From positions 12,463,726 to 12,527,725 of the forward strand of contig OZ024876.1 of NCBI GenBank assembly GCA_964017185.1: a stretch of 64,000 bases of DNA, read 5' to 3'. The notes beneath the pieces were generated by a model that saw nothing but the letters and a program-made list of their open reading frames with translations, was not told the origin of the DNA and made no database searches. A program made the translations under genes and the position numbers. This document shows, one piece after another, positions 10,774 through 22,800 of this stretch. Position 1 is the stretch's first letter. Each line of letters opens with the position of its first letter. Source of the DNA: Rugalucina vietnamica. Its lineage: Eukaryota > Mollusca > Bivalvia > Lucinida > Lucinidae.

Positions 10774-10840
10774 ATGGATGAAATAGCGAGAACGAAGTCT
10801 TTACTTGAGCATTTGAATGTTGGAGTTTTGAAATACCTCG
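10774..10840 (+). CDS. TPGS2: TPGS2 exon 1 (start codon)
   Basis: Encodes MDEIARTKSLLEHLNVGVLK YL plus one base. The start has G at -3 and +4. The donor is G|GTGGGT. Joined to exon 2 it reads YLEKKTGV. From LE to WEQ there are exactly 26 residues, as in the vertebrate protein, so no exon is missing between them. LEHLNVGVLKYLE matches the LEKLTLGITRILE-type start of orthologues. Element arms begin about 70 nt after the donor. Confidence 0.85.
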
Positions 10841-13800
10841 GTGGGTCTTGGATTATGGACTTTGTAGGACTGCGAAAATTAATAAATCTGTTTTTATTTT
10901 TTTGGCTGAGGCACCAGTCATTTGTAACCACTGCCCCCACCCCACCTACGGGGAAGGGTGGGGAATAGCCGTGCTAAAGTGTGGGGCAATTATTTTTCAG
11001 AAGTGTCCCCGCAGTGCAGGTGAAATGAATAACGAGGTTATGCTTCTTGTGCACAAGGACATCCCACACATGCCCCTCACAGAATTGGACAATGACTCAG
11101 AGTCAGTTTGGGTCAAACTTTTTGTAAATAAGAAAACTCACTTTGTGGCTAGCTGGTATCGACTACCTGTCGATGGTCATTTACCAGTATCGGACAATGG
11201 AAATGACTTATTGAATTCCCTGGAAAAGTTTGACAATTTATTTAGAGAACAGCTTGACAAAATCAAAAATATTAATAAAGGCAACAAACCCCCCTTAATT
11301 CACGTTTTAGGTGATTTCAACTTTAGAGATATTGTATGGCTGGACAGACTCAGCAAATCTGGGTCATCATTGAGTCAGACGGAGGGTCAGATTTTGATAG
11401 ATATCATGAATGACCACGGTTTGGAACAATTAGTCAATTTCCCCACCAGAGAAAGAAATACTTTGGACTTAATTTTGACCTCTCTCCCAGGTCAGTTTGC
11501 AGACATTCATTCCCCGGATAAGCTCAGTGATCATGACATTGTTTCTGGCACTTTGAAAATTGCTATCCCCCCAATAAAGAAACCTAATGTCTGTTTCGTA
11601 GTGTGTGATAATGGTTTTCTGCAGATATTTTACAACAGTTCAAATGTAGAAGAAATATTTTCTTGGCACAATTAAGCATCTAGTTTGTCGCAATATGTGC
11701 AGCAAAAATTTTGAAAATTGGCTGACAAATAAAAAAGTTATGGTCAAAAACATTTTTGAATAGGGATTTCCTGTACTAAAATCTCATGGAAGGGAGGTAA
11801 ATATTTTCCCGCAAAAATTTCAAATTCTAGCTATTTAATCATGATTGCTCAAAATTATTAAAAATTGACACAAATGTCATACCTGAGACAAAATCTTCAT
11901 GACAGGGTAAATATTCTTGAAAACTATGCATTTCCGCGATCATCGATTATCTCCCTTGCCAATGCAAAATCCCTATGCAAAATTAATTTTGGCCATTAAA
12001 ACTTTATTTGTTCACCGATTTTCAAAATTTTTGTAGGTCCTATTAGGACAAACTAAGATCAAGATTTTGACATGAAAATATTTTTTCTGTCGTCCCCCAT
12101 ACAAAAATTTTCTGCGAAAAACCATTATCAGAGGCAAGTTTTTAGACAGTAGGAGAAAAGTGTATCGTTTTCAGAAAGGTGATTATGAATCTATGAGAGC
12201 AGAAACACTTAAATTTGCAAAGGAAAGATACTTCAACGGTTACTCAGATACTCGGTCGGTCCAGGAAAATTTCAATCTCATTACATCGTTTATTCAGGAA
12301 TCGGCAGATAAACATATCCCCTCAAAAACTAGTCGCTCAGTTTCCTCTGTCCCTTGGATAACACCTGAAATAAGGAGGAAGATTCGCAGAAAAAATGCAA
12401 CTCATGCAAAAGCTAAAAAGACTGGTAGTCAGTGCAAAATTTAGATCTAAATTTTTATCTTTACGGAAAGAGATCAAAGCTGATATCAGGAAGCAGCATG
12501 ATCTTTACGTGAACAACTTGGTAGGAGATGTTAAGGCTAATCCTAGAGATTTTTACAGGTACATAAACAGTCAGAAAAAAGATACCCAAGGTATTCCCCC
12601 GTTGAAAAAGAGAAATGGAAGTGGAATTGCACAATCAGAATTTGAGAAGGCGGAAGAATTTAATGGTCAGTTCTCGGATGTTTTCACTAAAAGTGAATAC
12701 AAACAGGTCCCTCTCATGGATAGATCTGCCCCATTCATGCATGATATTGTGGTCACAAAGGAAGGGGTGACCAAACTTCTCAAAGGTCTAAACCCGTCTA
12801 AAGCCTTAGGGCCTGATGAGCTTCATCCCAGGGTCCTAAAGGAACTGGCTGTGGAATTAGGGCCGGTATTCGCCCATCTCTTCCAGCAGTCAATTGATAC
12901 AGGTGAAATTCCTAAAGAATGGTCTCTTGCTAATATTTGCCCCCTGTTTAAGAAGGGCGACAGGTCACTTGCCCGCAGTTACCGCCCTGTTTCTTTGACA
13001 TGCATTCCTTGTAAGCTTCTTGAACATATTGTATGCTCAAATATTATGGCCTATCTTGATGAACATGAACTCTTTTGGACAGGCAACACGCATTTAGGAA
13101 ATGGCATAGCTGTGAAACTCAGTTGACTACATTGATAAATGACTGGGCCAAAATCTTAGACAAAAAAGGCCAGGTCGACACTTTTATATTCGATTTTGAA
13201 AAGGCTTTTGATACTCCTCCCCATGAACTCCTTAAAAGCAAATTGTTTAGCTATGGAATAGGTGGAACAACACTGAATTGGATAAATGCTTTCCTTTATT
13301 TCCGACAACAAAGGGTAGTGGTTAATGGTATTAAATCGGATTGGGCTCCAGTTGTGTCGGGTGTCCCCCAGGGCACCGTTCTCGGCCCCTTGCTGTTTTC
13401 CTTGTATATAAATGACATCTCAGCAGACATTGAGTCTGAAACAAGACTCTTTGCTGATGATTGTGTATGCTATCGTGAAATCAAGAATGAAGAGGATACA
13501 TTGAAACTTCAGAGAGACATTGATCGTTTAGGCAGTTGGGCTAGGAAATGGGGAATGAGATTTCAACCTGTCAAATGCAACATGATGCAGCTGACAAATA
13601 AACGGTCTAGTAAGATACAGGCTAACTACACCCTTGAGGGCACTGTACTGGAAAACGTTGAAAGCATAAAATACCTGGGTGTAACTATCACAAATGATTT
13701 GAAATGGAATACTCATATTTCCAATGTCTGTACAAAGGCTAACAGAACTCTCGGATTCTTAAGGAGAAATTTGTATTCTTGTCCCCCAGATGTGAAAGAA

Positions 13801-16800
13801 GCAGCTTATAAAGGACTGGTGCGGCCGGTCTTGGAATATGGAAGCTCAGTTTGGGACCCTCACACTCATGGCCTTCAGGAAGAACTGGAAAAGGTACAAA
13901 ATCGTGCGGCAAGGTTTGTGACGGGAAATTATGTTTTTGAAACTGGGAGCATGACTGGCATTTTAGGTCAACTGAAATGGGAATCTCTTAAGAAAAGGAG
14001 GAAGGATAGTAGACTTATATTGCTATACAAAGGTCTAAAGGGTAAAGCCAGAATACCCACAGATGACCTTATCCCAAAGAATAGGCGTTGTAGAAATCAA
14101 CACTCTTTGGCTTTTCAGATACCTTCAGCTAGCAAAGAAGCGTACAAAAGTAGTTTCTTTCCACAGACTATCAGGGACTGGAATGACCTCCCTGATTCAC
14201 TTGTCTCCTCTGCTGAAATGTCTGATGACTGTGTGTCCAAGTTCGCTACACTCGTGCGTTCAAGGGACTAATTTCTCCCCCATCCGAACCCCCTGGTGAA
14301 ATAATGTCATTTGGCGTGTCACCAGTAAACTATTCAGATTCAGATTCAGATTCAGGTTTTGACATTAGGATTCTTACCCCAGGTAGATTTTCTATTTGGA
14401 AGGGCGGGACAAAGAGCAAATTTTTGACGTCCAGTTTGCCCTCTGGGGGTGGATCTCATAGCAGGGCACTGAAAGCAGAAAAGTCATAATCCCCGCCCTT
14501 TCCCATAGGTGGGGGAGCAAATGACTGGTGCACTATCCGCATGGCCACAAGACGTTTCCCCCCAGTTGTGAGTAGACATGCAGTTGATTAGGTTTGGTTG
14601 ACCTTGACCTAATGTCCAAGGTCACCAGCCCATGACAAATATTCTGACTGAATATCTTCTGAACCAATTGATGGATTCTGTCCAAACTTATATAGAAACA
14701 TTGTTTGGAGGAGATCTACAAGTGGTTAGATTTTTTTTTCTGATGTGATATCTTCTGAACAATTTGATGGATTCTAACCAAACTTATAGAGGAACATTGT
14801 TGTGAGGAGACCTACAGTTGAATATATTTGGGTGACCTTGACCTAATATCCAAGACCACCAGCCCATGAAAAATGTTAAACTTAAAATTACTATTTACAG
14901 TGCTTTAGCGTAAGGCGACCAGTGATCGATCAGGGACCAGTGGTCGATCAACCAGTGGTTATCGGCTATTAATTCTCAAAGGTTACATGAAGTTTATCTT
15001 ATGCTAGTCTCAACTTAAAAAGCGCATTATATTACCTTACAAACACTAATTATAGCCCGGCTTTGGAAAAGTGGGGCTATACTGGATTCACCCTGTCCTT
15101 CCGTGATTCCGTCTTTCCATGAACAATTCGTTTCCGTTCATTATCTTGAGAACGAATTCAAAGAATCTGACCAAATTTTGCATACACATCAACATTGACA
15201 AGACCTAGCTTGGAATTGTTACCCATTGTTTTTTTGCAAAATTTTGACGAGAAACGGCCCTTGATTTTCGTCAGAATTTCGTTTCCGCTCAATATCTTGA
15301 GAATGAATAGACAGAATCTAATCAAATTTTATATGCACATCAACATTGACAAGATCTACCTTGGGATTGTTGCGCATCATTTTTTGCAAAATTCTGAAGG
15401 AGTTATGGCCCATGATTGACGTCAGAATTTTGTTTCCGCTCAATATCTTCAGAACGAATTGACAGAATCTGACCAAATTTTGTATGCGCATCAACATTGA
15501 CAAGATCTAGCTAGGGATTGTTGCCCGTCATTTTTCGCAAAATTTTGACAGAGTTACGGCCCTTGATTGACGTCAGAATTTCGTTTCCGCTCAATATCTT
15601 GAGAACGAATTGACAGAATCTGACCAAATTTTGTATGCACATCAACATTGACAATATCTAGCCTGGGATTGTTGCCCGTAATTTTTCGCCAAATTTTGAC
15701 GGAGTTTCAGCCCTTGATTGACATCAGAATTTTGTTTTCACTCATTATCTTGAGAACCAATAGCCAGAATCTGACCAAATTTTGTATGCACATCAACAAT
15801 GACTGGATCTAGCTTTGGATTGTTGCCTGTCGTTTTTCGCAAAATTTTGACAGAGTTACGGCCCTTGATTGACGTCAAAATTTTGTTTCCGCTCAAATAT
15901 CTTGTGACTAAATTGACAGAATCTGACCAAAATTGGTATGCACATCAACATTGACAAGATCAAGCTTGGGATTGTTGCCCGTCATCTGCATAATTTTGAC
16001 GGAGTTACGGCCCTTGATTGGTGTCAGAATTTCTTTTCTGCTCAATATCTTGAGAACCAATACAAACAGAATCTGACCAAAATTTATATGCACATCAGCA
16101 TTGACAAGATGGGATAATTGGCTTTCATTTTAGCCAAATTTTGATGGAGTTACGGCCCTTGATTGATGTCAGACTTTCGTTTCCACTCTATATCTTGAGA
16201 ACATATTGACAGAATCTGACCAAATTTTGTATGCACATCAACATTGACAAGATCTAGCTTGGTATTGGTGCCTGTCATTTTTTGCAAGCTTTTGACAGAG
16301 TTATGGCCCTTGATTGATGTCAGAATTTTGTTTCCGCTCAATACCTTGAGACTTAATTGACAGAATCTGACCAATCTTTTTATGTACATCAACATTAAAA
16401 AAATCTCGCTTGGGATTGTTACCAGTCATTAATTTTCTCACCCTGGAAAAAGCTCCGAAGCGAGGCTATAGTCAGATCTTCTGACAAATCTAGTTTAAAT
16501 TTATTTGGCAAGCTTTTCTATCTTGCATTTTCTGGCACTTTACGAAAAGGGGGTCTTAGTTGTACTGCATAAAAGCGCCAGCAGTGATTGTTCAATAAAT
16601 TCCTCAAGATGAAACAACCTGCATTCGTTCCAACTGGCTAAATTTTTTAACTTTACTGCATAAACAAATCTGATCCACTTTCCAAATTGTATGTGATAAC
16701 GCTGCGATAAATGGACAATTTCTGTGATTTTCAAGCTATTTTTTCAACAGTTTTGCATTGTTTCTATGGGTGTTTATGCTTTTCGACCACCTCATTTCGC

Positions 16801-19800
16801 TGCTTTATTTCTTTTAACTCACTGAAAATTTCTGAACTGTGTTTCATGGCTAGAGGTAAACAGTAATTATTATAGCCCCGCTTTGAAAAAGTGGGGCTAT
16901 ACTGGATTCACCATGTCCTTCCGTTGTTCCGTCATTCCGTTATTCCGTCAGAATTTTGTTTTCGCTCAATATCTTATGAACGAATCGACAGAATCTGACC
17001 AAATTTTGTATGCACATCAACATTGACAAGATCTAGCTTTGGATTGTTGCCCATCTTTTTTCGCAAAGTTTTGACGGAGTAACAGCCCTTGATTGACGTC
17101 AGAATTTTGTTTCCGTTCAATACCTTGAAAACAATTCGACAGAATCTGACCATATTTTGTATGCACATCAACATTGACAAGATCTAGCTTGGGATTCCTG
17201 CCTGTCATTTTTTGCAAAATTTTGATGGAGTTACGGCCCTTGATTGATGTCAGAATTTCGTTTCCGCTCAATATCTTGAGAACCAATAGACAGAATTCGA
17301 CAAAATTTTGTATGCCGATCAACATTGACAAGATCTAGCTTTGGATTGTTGCCTGTCATTTTTCGCAAAATTTTGACGGAGTTACGGCCCTTGATTGACG
17401 TCAGAATTTCGTTGCTGCCCAATATCTTGAGAACAAATTGACAGCATCTGACCAAATTTTGTATGCACATCAACATTGACAAGATCTGGCTTGGGATTGT
17501 TGCTCATCATTTTTCGCAAAATTTTGATGGAGTTACAGCCCTTGATTGACGTCAGAATTTTGTTTCTGCTCAATATCTTGAGAACAAATTGACAGAATCT
17601 GACCATATTTTGTATGCACATCAACATTGACAAGATCTAGCTTGGGATTGTGGCCAGCCATTTTTCGCAAAATTTTGACAGAGTTACAGCCCTTGATTGA
17701 CGTCAGATTTTCGTTTCCGCTCAATATCTTAAGAACAAATAGACAGAATCTGACAAAATTTTGTATGCCAATCAACATTGACAAGATCTAGGTTGGGATT
17801 GTTACCTGTCATTTTTCGCAAAATTTTGACGGAGTTACGGCCCTTGATTGACGTCAGAATTTTGTTTCCACTCAATATCTTGAGAACAAATTGACAGAAT
17901 CTGACCATATTTTGTATGCACATCAACATTGACAAGATCTAGCTTGGGATTGTTGCCCGTCATTTTTTGCAAAATTTTGACAGAGTTACAGCCCTTGATT
18001 GACGTCAAAATTTCGTTTCCGCTCAATATCTTTGAAACAAATAGACAAAATCTGACCATTTTTTGTATGCACATCAACATTGACAAGATCGTTGCCTGTC
18101 ATTTTTCGCAAAATTTTGATGGAGTTACGGCCCTTGATTGACTTCAGAATTTCGTTTCCGCTCAATATCTTGAGAACGAATTCACTGAATCTGACCATAT
18201 TTTGTATGTACATCAACATTGACAAGATCTAGCTTTGGATTGTTGCTTGTTATTTTTCGCAAAATTTTGACGGAGTTACAGCCCTTGATTGACGTCACAA
18301 TTTTGTTTGCGCTCAATATCTTGAGAACAAATTGACAGCATCTGACCAAATTTTGTATGCACATCAACATTGACAAGATCTAGCTTGGGATTGTTGCCCG
18401 TCATTTTTCACAAAATTTTGATGGAGTTACAGCCATTGATTGACGTCAGAATTTCATTTCTTGCACACCAGATAGAGAAATCCGACGTTTTACCCCCCAT
18501 GTGAGAAATTCTTATCTCACCCTCGTTATCTCACCTCGGTCGCACCCCACGTTCAAGTGTTCTTTTTTTTCATTGGTTGTAAAGGACGTCACGTAATTTT
18601 GTCGCTAAGCGCACACGTCACAATGACGTCAAAAACGTTTAAATTCAAAATGGCGGATGCCGCGAATGTAGCATTTTTCTAGGTAAATAGTATTAAAATC
18701 AAGCTTCGCCACATTAAGGCGTGCAAGAAAACGAATCCATCATGTGTGTCAGGTATGGATAGACAAATCTGTCCCTCGGGTCACAATTTGGCATCACTCG
18801 GCGAGCCTCGTGATGCCAAAATTTGACCCTCGGGACAAATTTGTCTATCCATACCTGACAGTCATGTAGGATTCTTATATTCCACTCAACATCTTGAGAA
18901 GGAATTGACAGAATCTGACCAAATATTGTATGCACATCAACATTGACAAGATCTAGCTTGGGATTGTGGCCTGCCATTTTTTGCAAAATTTTGACGGAGT
19001 TACAGCCCTTGATTGATGTCAGAATTTTGTTTCCAATCAATAATTTGAGAATGAATTTGACCATATTTTGTATGCACAACATTTACAAGACCTAGCTTGG
19101 GATTGTTGCCCGTAATTTTTCGCAAAATTTTGACAGAGTTTTGGCCCTTGATTGATGTCAGAATTTTGTTTCTGCTTAATACCATGAGAACAAATTGACA
19201 GAATTTGACCAATCTTTTTATGTGCATCAACATTAACAAGATCTAGCTTGGGATTGTTGCATGTCATTGTTTTTCTCAACCTGGCACAAAGCTCAGAAGT
19301 GGGGCTATATTCAGATCCTCTGACAATTCTAGTTCTTTCTAAAAATGTACATACCTTCCAAGTTAGCCGCGGTTTTGGACACATGCATTCTCCAATGCAT
19401 GTCTGATCCTTAAATTTACCAAACATAGCTATTTTTGATTGATCACTGGTCCTTTTACGTTATCTTCTGAATGAATGGACTTCGACCAAACTTGCATAGA
19501 AACATTGTTGGGACAAACTTAAGTGTTTGTGACCTTGACCTAATTTTCAACACCCCTTAGAAACTGGAAAAGATAGTTTTCAGGTGCAATATCTTCTGAA
19601 CCAATGGATAGATTTTGATCAAACTTGCACAGACACATTGCTGGGAGAAGATTTAGAATTCACGAATGATGGTGACATTTACCTAATTTCAACTAAACTT
19701 GCACAGAAAATCAGAAATATTGTTGGGAGAATGGTTGGGGGGGGGGGGCATATTTTTCCTTAGAAAACAGTTTTAATTATATGTTTTATCTTATATGTTG

Positions 19801-22800
19801 TAAGATACAGATCAGCTTAATTACAACTGTGCAGTTTATCATTGTCTTTGTCTTACTGTATAAATACATGTACATGTATTACTGTTCATTGAGACAAGTT
19901 TTGTTGTAACACAGCTTTGGACTCTTCCTGTATTGTGTAATAAGCCATATCATGTAAAGATGCCTTAGTGAATTTATATGTGATCAGCAGTGCGAATTAA
20001 CTTGCAGTAACTTGCCTTTTTAGTACAAAACAAAGATTGAGATCAGCTTTGTGACAGCAGAGCAACTTATAAATCTGTCTTTGTTTTCATTGTATAGAAA
20101 ATATGCTCAAAGGCAAAAGTTTAGTCAGTGAAAATACATGTAAAATCCCATTTGGACTTTACATTCTTGTGGCTTCCTTGATAGTTTTGAATTGAAATTA
20201 CCAGAATACCAGTAATGAAGCTGCATTTCCTGGCTAAAGTTTTCGTCTGAGTGTAGATCAGTACAGGTCTACTAGTCTACAGCCTGTTAAGATAGACTTT
20301 TTTTGTGCCCTGACACATATGAATAGAACAAGACAGTGTACTGAAGACAAGAAAACAGATGCATGTATATTTAAATGATACGCTCATTCGGATTGGTCTG
20401 AAAAGTGTTGGTTAACGGAAAGTAAACAAATAATTAACCAATATTGTTACTTGTACAACTTACATTAACAGATTTAATCACAGTTTTGTCTCCATAGACT
20501 CTGTAGGCCTGTAGGATAAACCATAGTTAATCACCCACAAACCTTAAGTTTTTTTATGTTATTTTAAAATTAACAAAATTAAGTAATTAAATATATTGAA
20601 GAGGGAAATGCCTCGGGAGAAATGATATTGAGTGTGAAATGGTAGAAGCAACGTAACATGGGTGGTAAACATGATTACGAAAACATGCCCATGCAATAAA
20701 CACATTTTTTGAGCTTTAAAAATTGAAAATTTTCAGCGAAAAAAAATGATATTTTTCCTATTTTTGCTAAAAACATAGATTGTGGGTACCGTTAGAACGG
20801 CCTCAAGTACCCACAATCTATGTTTTGAAACAAAAATTACAAACCCCAGTTTTTCTATATAAAAGCGGGGTTTAAGGGGGTATATACATTGCATGGACAT
20901 GTTTTCCTGATGAACATTGCAGAAATTATGCTCCTAATTTTGTTCCAATGGTTCATCCAGGAACTCTCAAGGTTGTGTAGGGCTATGCTGTTTGCCTTTG
21001 TCCCATATATAGGACACCAAGCTTAAAAGCTTAAATCTCTTATCCAACTTTCATAATTTTTTCAGAGAAGAAGACTGGTGTTTGCAAGACTGACCTTGAC
21101 CCCAGGAGACCAGCTGACAGGTCAGCTGTGTTGGCATGGGAACAGGTATTAAAGTTGTGTTGTGTGAAAACTTAGAGTCTGGTTTTCGACCTGGTCTGAT
21201 TCAAGTACAGCCTGTACATACAACCATAGAATATTGCTTTGGGTTTTTAGAAAGAAGAGATAATATTGTGCCTTTTTTGAACAAAAACAAAGGTGCTTAA
21301 CAATTACTGCTCATCTGATCATTGCCTGTGAACGTGTTTTCACTTATGCAATACAGCAGCTTTTGACATGACATATATTCTGAGGTATTTTTTTTTTTAT
21401 TAAATAAGCTCATTGAGAAAATATGCACTTGCAGCATACAAACTTTTGTGGCAGCTGTAAAAGTTGAAAATTTACAGTTGATTTTTTTTTAGTTTTCTTA
21501 TTTTTACCCAAAACATGTATTGTGTACACTTTAAAACAACCTTGTTAAGGCGGTTGAGGTTCTGATAAGTACATGTACCCACAATCTACCTCTTTTGAAG
21601 CAAAAAATGAAAAAAAAAAACCAACAAAACAAATTATATCCCTGTACACTTCAGTATTATGGGTGTACAAGGAATTTCAAATAAGGACTTAATATGTGTG
21701 GTCACTGAATATACATGTTTGAAGATTTACCTGTATAAAAAAGCATTGTTTGAAGATTTACCTGTATAAAAAAAGCATTGTTTATTTGTGTCAACAATGT
21801 TACATTCTTTAGCATGCTTTATCATGGCGCTGTTGAATATGTTGCAAATACATGGATTTGTGTAATGAGTGGTCAGCTCAGAGCAAATGAGTCATTTTTC
21901 AGTTACTTTCGGGTTGAAATCGTGGGACCCATTTTTCTTAGCTTTTTGAAAAAAATAAGCCAGGTTTTTCGATAGTCATTAATATAAGAACTTGAAACAA
22001 AAGGCATGTCATCTTTCAGCAAACAATAAGTGCACACGAGCCGACCCAAGTTACCCACTTTGAGAATTTTCCAGAAAAAATATGTTTACACTAACTTTTC
22101 CCAGAGAAATACTTTTCCATGACCCCAAAATAATCCTTAATTTTTCAGATTATATATCCTAGACATGTAAGCTTTGTGTAATTTTTATTCGAATGCATTC
22201 CATTTTCCAGGAAATGGGTCCCGCGAAAACCAGTTACATTTCCAATTCTAAACCAAGCTATTTGAAATAGCTATTTAAAGCTATTTAAAACAATAATTAT
22301 ATTGAGTCATTGACGTCTATTAGCAATAAATGCACATTATCATTTGATTGACAGATTCAAAAAAGGAAACACGCAAGTAAAAGGTATTTTATTTACATAC
22401 TTTTACTCCAAAATGTAGATTGTGGGTACTACTTGTTGGAACCGCCATGCCAATGGGGTTCTATTTAAATATATACCTAATTACCTATCACTTATGTTTT
22501 GAGCAAAAATTAATAATAATAAAAAAAAAAATATTCAAAGCAAACAAGACAATTATCACACATGTTAAAAATCTTTATTTATTTCATAAGCATGTTTGCA
22601 TATTAATGTTTTTTATTTTCAGAGAAATACCTGTTTTCTCCCTGAAGATCTGAAAAGTTTTTACCTCACTACTGATGGTTTCCAGCTCACCTGGAGTGTG
22701 AAAATTGAAAGTAAGTTACCATTACGAAAACACACCCATGCAATATATAGATTTTTTATATTGTAAAAATTGAATTTTTTTAGTTGAAATTTTTTGATAT

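Larger units (their letters stand above)
11034..14356 (+). mobile_element. Plus-strand LINE copy, 5'-truncated in the endonuclease
   Basis: Starts abruptly at the codons for VMLLVHKDIPHM and ends with a short UTR plus (ATTCAG)n at about 14333-14356. It is interrupted at 11606-12130 by a MITE. It shares its family with 2867-3960 and 6768-8251 and is inserted within TPGS2 intron 1 in the sense orientation. Confidence 0.9.
14905..19462. mobile_element. Composite block bounded by GACCAGTGATC inverted repeats
   Basis: CGTAAGGCGACCAGTGATCG near 14909 is inverted as TTGATCACTGGTCCTTTTACG-like sequence ending near 19460. The same tandem family lies on both sides (14600-14890 and 19460-19740), suggesting that the 4.5-kb block interrupted it. 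It contains two satellite elements, unique spacer and a foldback insertion. Confidence 0.5.

Noticed and set aside
15195-19426. Many overlapping minus-strand frames of about 60-129 codons with a recurring LVNVDVHTKFGQILS pattern
   Set aside because: They are translations of the 151-bp satellite. The period is not a multiple of three, so frames shift every unit; no start, domain or splice logic supports a protein.
10841-21065. A missing small exon between TPGS2 exons 1 and 2
   Set aside because: Direct joining is in phase and gives the same residue count between LE and WEQ as the vertebrate protein, so no extra exon is needed.
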